A stretch of 64,000 nt of DNA, taken from NCBI RefSeq assembly GCF_013385985.1, contig NZ_JACAOY010000021.1, positions 1-64,000 on the forward strand. The letters run 5' to 3'. Under the pieces are notes generated by a model that saw only the letters and a program-made list of their open reading frames with translations, had not been told where the DNA came from and searched no databases. The DNA comes from Pseudomonas sp. B6002 (GTDB lineage Bacteria; Pseudomonadota; Gammaproteobacteria; Pseudomonadales; Pseudomonadaceae). Numbering within the stretch: the first letter of the stretch is position 1; each line of letters opens with the position of its first letter. The position numbers and the translations under genes were made by a program. Shown here one piece after another: positions 10,089 to 19,155 of this stretch.

Positions 10089-10203
10089 GGCGGCGGCCTT
10101 CATATCGACTATTCAACTGTGATACAGATGTTAATTTAATTTCCAACTGACAGCCACGCTTTCTATGCTGTCTCCATCACTCACGACACAACAGGTGAAC
10201 CCC

Positions 10204-10908
10204 ATGCCGCTCGAACACTCCCCTCGCCCGCTCTGGCTGACCTTTGACTGCTACGGCACATTGATCCAATGGGATGAAGGCCTGCGCGCCGCCGTCGACC
10301 GGATCCTGGAGGCCAAGGGCGACCACCAGGTGGACCGCGAGACCCTGATCAGCGTCTACGACCACCACGAACACGCGCTGGAACAAACGCCGCCCCATCG
10401 CAGCTTCCGCACCTTGGCCGGGCTGAGTCTGCAATTGGCGCTCAAAGAACTGGGCCTGAGCGCCAGCCCTGACGATGCCGCCATCCTGACCGACAGCATC
10501 GGTGCCATGCCGCCGTTCCCCGAGGTGCTGGGCACGCTCAAGCAGTTAAAGCAGCAGGGTTACAAACTGTGCATCGTCTCCAATACCGACGATGACGTGA
10601 TTGCCGGCAATGTCGCGCAGTTGGGTGGGTATATCGACCGCGTAATCACCGCGCAGCAGGCGGGAGCCTACAAGCCGGATCGCCGCTTGTTCGACCATGC
10701 CCATGCGCAACTTGGGGTGAGCCTCGACCAGGTGGTGCACATCTGCGCCAGCCCGCATTTGGACCACGCCGCCGCGCGGGATATCGGCTTTCGCTGCGTG
10801 TGGATCGACCGTGGCACCGGCCGGCAACTGCTCGCCGACTACACGCCGGACGCAACCCTGCCAACCCTCGACGGCGTGCCCGAGCTGTTCAAGTCCCTGG
10901 GGTGGTAA
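10204..10908 (+). CDS. HAD-superfamily hydrolase, 2-haloacid dehalogenase type II-like
   Basis: 234 residues. Motif I is LTFDCYGTLIQWDEG, with the nucleophile Asp at the third position of FDCYGT. Motif II is CIVSNTDDD, the conserved Lys lies in GAYKPDRRLF, and motif III is ASPHLDHAAARDIG. The DCYGT form and overall length resemble (S)-2-haloacid dehalogenases, but many such proteins are phosphatases, so the substrate is open. The aldolase gene starts 3 nt after it, so the two probably act on the same metabolite under the divergent LysR regulator. Confidence 0.85.
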   Translation: MPLEHSPRPLWLTFDCYGTLIQWDEGLRAAVDRILEAKGDHQVDRETLISVYDHHEHALEQTPPHRSFRTLAGLSLQLALKELGLSASPDDAAILTDSIGAMPPFPEVLGTLKQLKQQGYKLCIVSNTDDDVIAGNVAQLGGYIDRVITAQQAGAYKPDRRLFDHAHAQLGVSLDQVVHICASPHLDHAAARDIGFRCVWIDRGTGRQLLADYTPDATLPTLDGVPELFKSLGW

Positions 10909-10911
10909 GCC

Positions 10912-11700
10912 ATGGCCCACACGTTCACACCCTCCTCGCTCGGCCCCCACGCCGGGCGCTTCAACCTCGACACGGTTGCCGCCATCGAAGCCCGGGTAGA
11001 GCTCGCCGCCTGCCTGCAATTGGCGGCGCTGCATGGCCTGGAAGAAGGCATCTGCAACCACTTTTCGGCCACGGTGCCGGGGCATGACGGGTTGTTCTTC
11101 GTCAACCCGTTCGGCTATGCCTTCGAGGAAATCACCGCTTCGCATCTGTTGGTGTGTGATTACGCCGGCAACGTGATTGATGGCGACGGTACGCCGGAAG
11201 CCACTGCGTTCTACATCCACGCCCAACTGCACCAGCAGCAGCCACGCATCAAGGCGGCGTTCCATACCCATATGCCCAATGCCACTGCGCTGTGCCTGCT
11301 GCAAGGCCCACCGCTACTGTGGCTGGGGCAGACCGCGTTGAAGTTCTACGGGCGCACGGCGGTGGATGAGCACTACAACGGCCTGGCCCTGGACAACCGT
11401 GAAGGCCAGCGCATTGCAGCGGAATTGGGCGACGCCGACGTATTGTTCCTCAAAAACCACGGCGTGATGGTAACCGCGCCCAACATCGCCGAAGCCTGGG
11501 ATGACTTGTATTACCTGGAACGTGCCGCCCAGGTACAACTCAAGGCCATGGCCTGCGGCGGGGTGCTAAAACCGATCGATCCACAGGTGGCAAAGTTGGC
11601 CTCCTCACAGATGCGCGAAGGTGATCCGGCCAGCGCGCGGGCCCATCTGGACAGTGCGATGCGCCGATTGAAGTTGCGCGGTTCGCATTTTGATCGATAG
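10912..11700 (+). CDS. Class II aldolase/adducin-family protein
   Basis: 262 residues with the zinc-binding layout of fuculose-phosphate-aldolase relatives: GICNHFSATVPG near residue 45, the metal site FHTHMPNA near 120 and FLKNHGVMV near 180. Members cleave or decarboxylate hydroxy-acids or sugar phosphates. Substrate cannot be read from sequence. It is immediately downstream of the HAD hydrolase gene (3-nt gap), and a hairpin terminator follows. Confidence 0.87.
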   Translation: MAHTFTPSSLGPHAGRFNLDTVAAIEARVELAACLQLAALHGLEEGICNHFSATVPGHDGLFFVNPFGYAFEEITASHLLVCDYAGNVIDGDGTPEATAFYIHAQLHQQQPRIKAAFHTHMPNATALCLLQGPPLLWLGQTALKFYGRTAVDEHYNGLALDNREGQRIAAELGDADVLFLKNHGVMVTAPNIAEAWDDLYYLERAAQVQLKAMACGGVLKPIDPQVAKLASSQMREGDPASARAHLDSAMRRLKLRGSHFDR

Positions 11701-11724
11701 GTGCGAGCCCGCCCCAATGAAAAC

Positions 11725-11751
11725 GCCGCATCCTGTCAGACAGAATGCGGC
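11725..11751. terminator. Probable bidirectional intrinsic terminator
   Basis: GCCGCAT and ATGCGGC pair around an inner CTGT/ACAG stem, with an A-rich flank on one side and GGGTTT on the other. It lies between the convergent aldolase gene and the secreted hydrolase gene and could serve both. Confidence 0.6.
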
Positions 11752-11786
11752 ATCGGGTTTCAGGCCGTGGGCTTGAGGGGCCTATT

Positions 11787-12587
11787 TCATTGAGCATTGG
11801 CCTTGGCCGCATCGTTGATGATTGCCACCACTCGCGCGGGGTTGGAGACCATCACCACGTGGGAGGCGCCTTTGATGTCGATGGTTTCCTTGGAGCCGGC
11901 ACGGTCCGCCATGAATTTAAGCGCAGCCTCGGGAATATTTTTGTCGGCTGAACCGTATATGAAGTAGGACGGCAGTTTTTTCCACGCCGGATCACCCGAT
12001 GGTTCCTTCAGTGCGGCCTCGGTAATCGGACGCTGACCGGCAGCCATCAGTTGTGCGTCCTTCGGCGCAACGTCGGCGGCGAACTGGCTGTTGAACTTGT
12101 CCTGCTGGATATACAGGTCGGTCACGCCGTCCCCGGACACCACCGGTTTGTCCAGGGTCGGCCCCAGGGTGCCGCCCGGATAGCGGCCAGACAGTTCAAA
12201 GGCGGTCTCGCCCTTTTCCGGGGCGAAGGCGGCGACATACACCAGGGCCTTGACCTTGTCGCTGCCGTGTACGGCATTAGTGATCACCGAACCACCGTAG
12301 GAATGGCCAACCAGGATCACCGGGCCGGGGGTGTGTTCGACGATATCGGCCACATAGTCAGAGTCGGTCTTCACGCTGCGCAGCGGGTTGGCCACAGCAA
12401 CCACCGGATAACCTTCGGCCTTGAGCCCGGCGATCACGCCGTTCCAGCTGGAGGCGTCTGCGAAGGCGCCATGCACCAGCACCACGGTGGCTTTCTGGGT
12501 ATCGGCGAAGCTGGCAGAGGCAGCGCCAAGGGCGAGTGCGCCGGTGAACAGGGCGGCGGCAACACGGGAGAACTTGAAGGTTTTCAT
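11787..12587 (-). CDS. Secreted alpha/beta-fold hydrolase
   Basis: 266 residues with a signal peptide (MKTFKFSRVAAALFTGALAL...ASFA). The alpha/beta hydrolase core shows ATVVLVHGAFADASSW (oxyanion region) and the nucleophile elbow VGHSYGG. A late acid and the catalytic His lie in IKGASHVVMVSNP. It is probably a periplasmic esterase-type enzyme; the natural substrate is unknown. The ATG at 12587 is favoured because GGAG stands nine bases upstream. It is divergent from an AraC-family gene, which may regulate it. Confidence 0.87.
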   Translation of the reverse strand: MKTFKFSRVAAALFTGALALGAASASFADTQKATVVLVHGAFADASSWNGVIAGLKAEGYPVVAVANPLRSVKTDSDYVADIVEHTPGPVILVGHSYGGSVITNAVHGSDKVKALVYVAAFAPEKGETAFELSGRYPGGTLGPTLDKPVVSGDGVTDLYIQQDKFNSQFAADVAPKDAQLMAAGQRPITEAALKEPSGDPAWKKLPSYFIYGSADKNIPEAALKFMADRAGSKETIDIKGASHVVMVSNPARVVAIINDAAKANAQ

Positions 12588-12726
12588 GGGCATTTGCTCC
12601 GTTGGGTTAGGCGCTCAAGGCGTTGAACGTGGAGCCATGATGCCGAAACCGAATTTACAAATGGAGGCTATTAGTCGACGATATGGCGCAGATCGTCTAA
12701 ACAGATTATTTACACTCAGGTGAGTC

Positions 12727-13542
12727 ATGGATCGTTTGTCCACCCTGCTCGTGCACTTCGGCATCGGTGCCGATACCTTCCACAGTGGCCCGCTGCGCGG
12801 CGCCATCGACACCCGGGACCTGCAGCAACGCGGCCGGGTTTACCTGCTCAAGGAAGGCCAGGCCACCCTGGACATGCCCGACGGGCCGTTGCGCATTCCC
12901 AAGCCCAGCCTGGTGCTGGTGCCCCGCCCGCTGCCTCATCGGCTACTGGCGAGCGCGGAGGACGGCGCCCAGGTGGTTGCCGCCTCATTGCGCTTCGACG
13001 GCGGCCTGGACAACCCGTTGTCAGTAGCCTTGACCGACACCATCGTCATGCCCCTCGACCAGATTCCGATGATTGCCGGCACCCTCGACTGGTTGTTCAG
13101 CGAAGCCTTCGCCGAGCATTGTGGCCGCGAAGCGGTGATGAACCGCCTGTTCGAATTGATGGTGATCCAGTTCCTGCGCCACATGATGGCCGAGCACAGC
13201 ATGACCACAGGGATGATGTCGGGCCTGGCCGACCTGCGTCTGGCGCGGGCCATGACCTTGCTGCACAACCATCCGGAACGCCCGTGGACCGTGCAGGAAA
13301 TGGCCGTGGAGTCGAACATGTCCCGCGCCAGCTTCGCCGCGTACTTTCACAAAGTCGTCGGCCAGACCCCGGCCGACTATGTGCTGAGCTGGCGCGTTAG
13401 CCTGGCGCAGAAACGCCTGCGCGAAGGCCGGCCCATCGCGCTGATTGCCGATGAAGTGGGCTATGAAAGCCCATCGGCGCTGGCCAGGGCGTTTCGACGC
13501 AAGATCGGCACCAGCCCGCGGGAGTGGGTGCAGCAGCAGTGA
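12727..13542 (+). CDS. AraC-family transcriptional regulator with cupin-type sensor
   Basis: 271 residues. The N-terminal half is a cupin-like AraC ligand domain (VYLLKEGQATLDMPDGPLRIP, LVLVPRPLPHRLL). The C-terminal tandem helix-turn-helix runs from about residue 170: VQEMAVESNMSRASFAAYFHKVVGQTP then IALIADEVGYESPSALARAFRRKIG. It resembles regulators of oxidoreductase or hydrolase genes. It is divergent from the secreted hydrolase, with about 140 bp of AT-rich sequence between the starts. Confidence 0.9.
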   Translation: MDRLSTLLVHFGIGADTFHSGPLRGAIDTRDLQQRGRVYLLKEGQATLDMPDGPLRIPKPSLVLVPRPLPHRLLASAEDGAQVVAASLRFDGGLDNPLSVALTDTIVMPLDQIPMIAGTLDWLFSEAFAEHCGREAVMNRLFELMVIQFLRHMMAEHSMTTGMMSGLADLRLARAMTLLHNHPERPWTVQEMAVESNMSRASFAAYFHKVVGQTPADYVLSWRVSLAQKRLREGRPIALIADEVGYESPSALARAFRRKIGTSPREWVQQQ

Positions 13543-13581
13543 TTTCAAGGACTTGGCACACCAGGCCGATGCATTGCACAG

Positions 13582-15738
13582 CTAGAGAATCAGATACTGC
13601 GGGGGCACGTCGCCCTTCACATAAAATACCTCCTGCTCGTTGAGCTGAACTTTATCGATAGCCTGGAGCAAGGTCGCCTTGGTTATTTTCCCTTCCCTCA
13701 CCAGGCGCTCCCCATCTTTAAGGATGATATCGGGCACGGTTCGAAACGCGGAGGGGTCTTGGGTGGTGTCCACAGTGTAAACCGGCACTTTGTTGTTGTT
13801 GGTGGAGTACTGCCTGGCGAAACTTTCTGCCTTCATCTCACGGGTACTGAAGGACATGACCTCGCCATTGCTGCCGCCCTGGCGTGCCGTGTGTTTGATA
13901 ATTGCCGCCAGGTAGTCATCACCCGACGTTGTTGTGCCTGCGGCACGACGCAGGCCGGTAACAGATGGATTTTCGGTCCCGGTGTGAGCCCGATAGATCC
14001 TGGCAGGTACGGGAAAATTCTCAGCCTGGAGTTGGGCGACAGACGTGATCCCGGGCGTTGCCCCAGGCGTCTCGTTACGCTGTTTCAGCAGGTTTTCCAG
14101 GAAGCCCGTCGAGCCACCGCCGCTTGCGGATGCCTGCGGCGCGGCCGATTTTGAACTGCTGCCACCTCCGCCACTGACACCTCTGCGTACCCAGCCCCCC
14201 GTATTGTCTGGCTTGGCAATGATGCCGCTGCTGACCAATCGGGCCGGATCATTCGGGTCTTTGACTCGCAGCAGGTAGTGCTCACCATCGCCCGCATCCG
14301 GCGTCTCAGCTGCGAAGTAACGATTTTCTCCCTGGAACGAAACGCTTCTGAAACCCGGGTATTGGGGCGTTGCAGAAGGGGCTGCCGGTGAGGGCTCCTC
14401 AACCTCAGTGACAGGCGTATTTTCAGTCGGCGTGTTCACTTCAGCCGTCTTGGAACCCGGCAATGATCCTGCGGGTTTACCGGGCGACCCAGGCATCGGC
14501 AGGTTTTTCCTGGCCGGACTGTCCGGTTTCAAGCCCAGCGCATCGCCCAGGTCGCGAACTTCCTGGTCCGTCATCGGCTCATTGTGAATAGCCTTCGTCA
14601 ATAGCGTCGCGAGCCCCCGGGCTTGACCATAAACAGGCACAAAGCCCTGGGCGACGTCACCCACGCCCTTGAGCACGCCGTCCATGGTCGGCTTATCGAC
14701 ACCGAATACGTTGCCGATCTGGTTGTTTTTGTTCAGGTCCAACAGGAGTGCGCTGAAAGGGTTATCGAAGTAGCGTTCAACGGTATCAGCGGTATTTTGG
14801 TTGACGCCGAACACCTGCAACGCTTCACCCAAGCCGGAAAATGGGTGCTCAAGGTGATTGAGCAGCTCATCGTAGAACCCGCGAATATCATTGGCGCCCA
14901 CGTTGTCGAGGGACTGATTGGTAACCTTTTGCTTGAACGCTTGTTCCGAAAGAGGCACCAGCGGCCGGCCGCTGTTCACGCCGTTGTTCAAGAAATAGAA
15001 ATTGCCTTTGTCACCATCGCCCAACAAATTCCCATAGGCGTCAAACTGGAAATAGACTTTTTCACCGTCCGGCCGCAGACCGGAATACAGCACACGTCCC
15101 TCTGGCGACTCACGCTCCGTTTTAAGGTTGCTCAACCCATTGACCGACACCGGTGGTGCCGATGCACCTTTGTCCAGGCGGCCAAAGATATCGCTGTGTT
15201 CATTGGCAAAGGGCCCGACCACGGCATTGATGTCGTTGTTTTTGAACTGGGCCATCGTGTCGAGGACGCTTTGCGTCCTGCCTGGGTATCCGCTTTCTGC
15301 GAAGTGCTTGGCGAATGCCTCCAAGCGTTGGGGATCACCCGCGAGGGTTTTCAACCAGGTGTTCATTTCTTCGCGAGTGTTGAACGCTTGAAAGGAGCCA
15401 CCATCTTTTTCCGGCACATACAGCACGATATTCGGGCCATCGGGCACCGGGGGTACACGCTGTATGAAGAGAATGTCGTTCGCCTGGATGCCATTGACCG
15501 CGAATGTCTTGACCTGCACTTTGGGCAAGGTCGCTTTACCCGGGTACAACACGGCATCGACCATGGCATTGGCATCAGGCGCGAGGCGGCCGTTGTTCAG
15601 GTCGCTTGTCACGCGCTCGCTGAACGCGGCCTTGTGATCACTGTACACGTGCGGATCAGCGTTTTTTTGCGACCGTTTTTCCCGCACTGAGACACTGTTT
15701 GCCGTAGCGCTGGATTGGCTGGAGGATGTGATGAGCAT
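13582..15738 (-). CDS. Toxin-like protein with C-terminal ADP-ribosyltransferase signature
   Basis: 718 residues with no signal peptide. Residues 70-190 (FIQRVPPVPDGPNIVLYVPE, then a wLktLagDPqR-type stretch) resemble the dermonecrotic-toxin-like domain common in large Pseudomonas proteins. Proline/serine linkers lie at 410-460 and a glycine/serine linker at 520-545. The last 140 residues read like the A chain of cholera or E. coli heat-labile toxin: ARIYRAHTG with Arg583, VMSFSTREMKAESFA with Ser631-Thr632, and NEQEVFYVKGDVPPQYL with Glu701-x-Glu703. This R/S-T/E-x-E order is that of arginine-specific mono-ADP-ribosyltransferases. No immunity gene is visible next to it. The enzymatic call is inferred from motifs alone. 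Confidence 0.72.
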   Translation of the reverse strand: MLITSSSQSSATANSVSVREKRSQKNADPHVYSDHKAAFSERVTSDLNNGRLAPDANAMVDAVLYPGKATLPKVQVKTFAVNGIQANDILFIQRVPPVPDGPNIVLYVPEKDGGSFQAFNTREEMNTWLKTLAGDPQRLEAFAKHFAESGYPGRTQSVLDTMAQFKNNDINAVVGPFANEHSDIFGRLDKGASAPPVSVNGLSNLKTERESPEGRVLYSGLRPDGEKVYFQFDAYGNLLGDGDKGNFYFLNNGVNSGRPLVPLSEQAFKQKVTNQSLDNVGANDIRGFYDELLNHLEHPFSGLGEALQVFGVNQNTADTVERYFDNPFSALLLDLNKNNQIGNVFGVDKPTMDGVLKGVGDVAQGFVPVYGQARGLATLLTKAIHNEPMTDQEVRDLGDALGLKPDSPARKNLPMPGSPGKPAGSLPGSKTAEVNTPTENTPVTEVEEPSPAAPSATPQYPGFRSVSFQGENRYFAAETPDAGDGEHYLLRVKDPNDPARLVSSGIIAKPDNTGGWVRRGVSGGGGSSSKSAAPQASASGGGSTGFLENLLKQRNETPGATPGITSVAQLQAENFPVPARIYRAHTGTENPSVTGLRRAAGTTTSGDDYLAAIIKHTARQGGSNGEVMSFSTREMKAESFARQYSTNNNKVPVYTVDTTQDPSAFRTVPDIILKDGERLVREGKITKATLLQAIDKVQLNEQEVFYVKGDVPPQYLIL

Positions 15739-15870
15739 AAATGGCCAAGGTAAAGGAGTGGGTTGTCGGCGCGGGAATAATCCATGGCCGTTGTCCTCCC
15801 TTGTGTGATCCTGACGTACGAATTTGTTCCAGCACTTCTCAATTCCGAATGTGTCCAGCCTCGCCTACGA

Positions 15871-16869
15871 CTACGGGTCCAGCACTCCGCCGCTGTAGCT
15901 GTCGGACAGGCGCGTACCGGTGAACTTCGCTACCACTGCCCCCTGCGCCACCAGGCGTTCACGGTGACGGGTCACCATGCGCCCCGCTTGTACGGCGTGC
16001 AGGATCACTTCGGAATGGGCGTCGCCAGGACGCCCGATTATCCGTGCGAAGCACTCGCCCTCTTGCACCTGATCGCCGAGGTTTTTCTCGAACACCAGCA
16101 CCCCGGCGCAGAGCGCCAGAGCGGTTTCCATACACCCCATGTCGACCACTTCGCCTTGCCACTCGGCGATGACAGCCACTTCATCGATCACACCATTGAT
16201 GCACAACCATGCCCAGATTCCATCGGCGTCCTGCTTGGCCAGCACGTCGCTGACATCCGCCTGGCCGCGCAACTCGACAGTGGCGGCCAAGCGCGGCGTT
16301 CCGTGGTGAATGATGGCTTCTTCAAACGCGCCATCGCCGCCCTCGTCCCACACGATCACCACCTCGGCCTGCAGCGCCGCCGCCAACGCCAGACCTTGTT
16401 CCGGCCAGAAGCTGCGGTGGATATACAGGTACGGCAGCGCTTCATCGTCAGTGTGCAGGTCCAGCACCAAGTCGGCGTCCTGCGCCAGTTGCACCAGGTT
16501 TTTTTGCCACTGCGCGAAGTTGTTGGCCGGGCGTGCCTGGGCCAGCGAATGGTCGAAGCCACGGTTGAAATTCTGCCCGGTGGCCTCGTGAAAACGCCCG
16601 AGCAATTTGCCCTGGCGAAACTGACCGATGCCAAACGGATTGGCTTGCGGCACCACCGTCACGGTGCCGCGCAAACGCCCTTGGTCCTGGCACGCCTGCA
16701 AACGTGGCAGCAGTTGGTGCAACACCAACATCCCGGCGATCTCATCGGCATGCACGCCCGCTTGCAGGTGCACCCAGGGGCCGCTGCCATCGCCTTCGAA
16801 CCGCCAGGCGCCGATGTGCAACAGGTTGCCGGCATCGCCCGCCACTTGCCACGAAAGGTCTTTTGCCAT
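15871..16869 (-). CDS. Succinylglutamate desuccinylase/aspartoacylase-family hydrolase
   Basis: 332 residues of the AstE/AspA zinc carboxypeptidase-like family. The zinc motif H-x-x-E is GVHADEIAG near residue 40, substrate-binding Arg/Asn stand in QNFNRGFDH, and the third zinc His is LDLHTDD. Such enzymes remove acyl groups from N-acyl amino acids or act in ectoine-type catabolism. It is divergent from a TetR gene across a palindrome that recurs in front of the amino acid transporter/transaminase operon. It may therefore deacylate the compound imported by that transporter; this is inference. Confidence 0.88.
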   Translation of the reverse strand: MAKDLSWQVAGDAGNLLHIGAWRFEGDGSGPWVHLQAGVHADEIAGMLVLHQLLPRLQACQDQGRLRGTVTVVPQANPFGIGQFRQGKLLGRFHEATGQNFNRGFDHSLAQARPANNFAQWQKNLVQLAQDADLVLDLHTDDEALPYLYIHRSFWPEQGLALAAALQAEVVIVWDEGGDGAFEEAIIHHGTPRLAATVELRGQADVSDVLAKQDADGIWAWLCINGVIDEVAVIAEWQGEVVDMGCMETALALCAGVLVFEKNLGDQVQEGECFARIIGRPGDAHSEVILHAVQAGRMVTRHRERLVAQGAVVAKFTGTRLSDSYSGGVLDP

Positions 16870-16904
16870 GCCTTGCCCTCCTCTGATGATTTAAACGGTA
16901 GAGA

Positions 16905-16920
16905 TTGAACAGATGTTCAA
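16905..16920. promoter_or_regulatory. Palindromic operator A (TetR candidate site)
   Basis: TTGAACAGATGTTCAA is a 16-bp perfect inverted repeat with a 4-bp spacer, placed between the divergent desuccinylase-family and TetR genes. A near-identical copy (CTGAACAGTCGTTCAA) lies at 22819-22834, in front of the fused transaminase/ATPase gene. Confidence 0.72.
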
Positions 16921-16959
16921 CTAACCTTGGCACTCTGGTGTTTCTTCAAGGGCATTCCC

Positions 16960-17595
16960 GTGACCGTCGACCCTCCCAAACTGCGCCGTGCCGACCCCGA
17001 TGAACGCCGGGACCTGTTGATTGCCGCGACCCTCACCAGCCTCGCCCGCGATGGCCATGCGGGGATTTCCGTACGGCGTATCGCCGCCGAGGCCGGCGTG
17101 TCGGTGGGCTTGCTCAACCACCATTTCGGCAGCATCGATGCGTTGATCGCCGAGACCTACCACAAGCTGGCCAACGAGCTGACCACCGCCCTGTGGGCGC
17201 AAGTGGAACCCGTCGAAGGCGCCGCCGCGCGCCTGGACGCGTTTCTCAGTGCATCCTTTTCGCCCCGGGTGATGGACCCGGACCTGCTCGGTGTATGGGT
17301 GGTGTTCTGGAGCCTGATCCGCCACTCGCCCCACGTGAACCAGTCCCACGAAAACAGCTACCGCGCCTACCTGGCATTGATCCAGCAATTGCTAGACGAC
17401 CTCGCCCGCAGCGAGCAGTTGATCATCCATGACAGCCACCTCGCGGCCATCGGCCTATCGGCGATGCTCGACGGGCTGTGGCTCGAGGGGTGTCTCAACC
17501 CCGGTACCTTCAGCCCCGCCAACGGGCTGCACATCTGTCGCTGCTGGGTACAGGGGTTGCGTCACGGAGCATTCGGCGCCGACCACGTCTTGTGA
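16960..17595 (+). CDS. TetR-family transcriptional regulator (BetI-like)
   Basis: 211 residues from a GTG at 16960 preceded by AAGGGC; a TTG at 16927 is the alternative. The DNA-binding domain reads RRDLLIAATLTSLARDGHAG, ISVRRIAAEAGVSVGLLNHHFGS, then a helical ligand domain with WVVFWSLIRHSPHV as in BetI relatives. It probably binds the palindromes at 16905-16920 and 22819-22834, so it would control both the hydrolase and the transporter operon. Its last 141 nt overlap the convergent EamA transporter gene. Confidence 0.88.
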   Translation: MTVDPPKLRRADPDERRDLLIAATLTSLARDGHAGISVRRIAAEAGVSVGLLNHHFGSIDALIAETYHKLANELTTALWAQVEPVEGAAARLDAFLSASFSPRVMDPDLLGVWVVFWSLIRHSPHVNQSHENSYRAYLALIQQLLDDLARSEQLIIHDSHLAAIGLSAMLDGLWLEGCLNPGTFSPANGLHICRCWVQGLRHGAFGADHVL

Positions 17596-18453
17596 TTCGG
17601 GGTGGCGTGCACTGAGCATGGCCAGGGTGCCGCTGACGGCGATCAAGACCGCGCCGATGATCAGCGAGGCGTCCATCGAGGTGCCCCAGATCAGGCTCGA
17701 CAACAGAAACGCCCAGATCAGCCCGGTGTATTCGAACGGTGCCAGCAAGGTCGCCGTGGCGCGCCGGAAGCTGGCAAACAACAGGAACTGACCGATACCG
17801 CCGACCAACCCCGCCGCGAGCATGCCCAGCCAGGACGGTGTGGGCGCGGGGGTGTGGGTCCAGGGCAAGGTCACGGCCATGCAGATCACGAATACCACGT
17901 TGGTGATCAGCATCTGCTCCAGCACCGAGGTGGTCGGGTCGACCTGGCGCAATTGGATGTACGTGAACGCCCAGCACAACGCGGCGGCCAGCGTCAGGGC
18001 AATCGGCAAGGGATCGACCATGTTGCTTGGGCGACATGCGATCATCACGCCGACAAAGCCGATGATCAGCGAGATCCACTGGCCGCGACTGGCGCGCTCC
18101 TTGAGGATCAACGCCGCCAGCAAGGTGACCATGATCGGCGCCGAGAAATACAAGGTGGTCATTTCCGCCAGGGTCAGGTCCTTGGCGGCGGTGTAATACA
18201 GCAACCACGCCAGCAACGACAGCAACCCGCGCACGACCAGCAACTTTCGGCTGACCGAGGTCCAGGCGCGGCGCAGCAAACCCATTCGTCCAGCGATCAC
18301 GCACGCGGCAACCACCACCAGGCTGCGCCAGAACAGGATGGTGAACACCGAATAATCGGCCACCAGCCACTTGATCACCGCGTCCTGCAACGCCAAGAAC
18401 GCATAGGCCAGGGAGCACAGGGCAATCCCTTGCAGCGAACGGTCCTTGTTCAT
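17455..18453 (-). CDS. EamA/DMT-family drug/metabolite transporter
   Basis: 332 residues with ten hydrophobic segments in two EamA repeats (first about residues 10-140, second 155-285). Typical stretches are LYYTAAKDLTLAEMTTLYFSAPI and FASFRRATATLLAPFEYTGLIWA. It probably exports a metabolite or amino acid. It starts within ATGA shared with the end of the HisM-type permease gene, so it belongs to the transporter operon. After the last membrane helix it has a hydrophilic tail of about 45 residues, and this tail is the part that lies antisense to the TetR gene. Confidence 0.88.
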   Translation of the reverse strand: MNKDRSLQGIALCSLAYAFLALQDAVIKWLVADYSVFTILFWRSLVVVAACVIAGRMGLLRRAWTSVSRKLLVVRGLLSLLAWLLYYTAAKDLTLAEMTTLYFSAPIMVTLLAALILKERASRGQWISLIIGFVGVMIACRPSNMVDPLPIALTLAAALCWAFTYIQLRQVDPTTSVLEQMLITNVVFVICMAVTLPWTHTPAPTPSWLGMLAAGLVGGIGQFLLFASFRRATATLLAPFEYTGLIWAFLLSSLIWGTSMDASLIIGAVLIAVSGTLAMLSARHPESQDVVGAECSVTQPLYPAATDVQPVGGAEGTGVETPLEPQPVEHRR

Positions 18454-19148
18454 CCCGCCGACCTGCGCAGCGGCGTGCCACGCCGTTCGGCAATGGCATA
18501 GACGCCTTCGATCAGGAACGTCAGGCACAGGTACACCCCGGCCACCAACAGCAGCGGTTGATAGATTTGCAGGGTTTGCGCACGCACCACGTTCGCCGCG
18601 CCGAGCAGGTCCACCACGGCAATCGTCGACGCCAGCGCGGTGGACTTGAGCAGCATCACCGTTTCACCGGCCAGGGTCGGCAGCAACAAACGCATCGCCC
18701 GTGGCAGGCGCACCCGTAGCAAGGCCTGGCGCGGCGTCATGCCGAATGCCGAGGCAGCTTCCATCTCACCCTTGGGCACCGCCAGCAGGCCACCGCGAAT
18801 CACCTCCCCCACATAGGCGCCCACCGACAGCACCAGGGCAAACACGATGTACCAGTAGCCGTCGCGCAGGAACGGCCACAGGAAGCTGCCGCGAATCATC
18901 GGGAACTGGGCGAACAAACTGCCCAGGCCGTAATAGAAAATGTAGATCTGGATCAGCAACGGCGTGCCCCGCAGCACGCTGGTGTAGGCCAGGGCGCTGC
19001 GGGCCAGCCACTTGCGCCGCGACAAGCGCGCCAGCGCCACCAGCACCGCCAGGGCAAAGCCGAGCACCGCCGAAATCACCAGCAGCGACAAGGTGGTCTG
19101 CAAGCCTTTGGCGATCAACCCCGCGTAGTAACTTATCCACTCAGGCAT
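18450..19148 (-). CDS. Polar amino acid ABC transporter permease (HisM-like)
   Basis: 232 residues with about five membrane helices of the HisMQ family. LRGTPLLIQIYIFYYGLG is the family entrance motif, and the EAA loop that docks to the ATPase is EMEAASAFGMTPRQALLRVRLP. The ATG at 19148, with GAGGGG upstream, is preferred over a TTG at 19166. It lies 7 nt after the HisQ-like gene and overlaps the exporter gene by 4 nt. Confidence 0.92.
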   Translation of the reverse strand: MPEWISYYAGLIAKGLQTTLSLLVISAVLGFALAVLVALARLSRRKWLARSALAYTSVLRGTPLLIQIYIFYYGLGSLFAQFPMIRGSFLWPFLRDGYWYIVFALVLSVGAYVGEVIRGGLLAVPKGEMEAASAFGMTPRQALLRVRLPRAMRLLLPTLAGETVMLLKSTALASTIAVVDLLGAANVVRAQTLQIYQPLLLVAGVYLCLTFLIEGVYAIAERRGTPLRRSAG

Positions 19149-19155
19149 GGGCCCC

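Noticed and set aside
10104-10203. LysR T-N11-A operator between the LysR and HAD genes
   Set aside because: Several loose matches exist in the AT-rich gap; none is symmetric enough to choose.
15730-15765. Similar leader (TACCTTG then ATGCTCAT) in front of the toxin-like genes at 15738 and 45696
   Set aside because: The match outside the start codon is only seven bases, and the third gene lacks it; it is too short to claim shared regulation.
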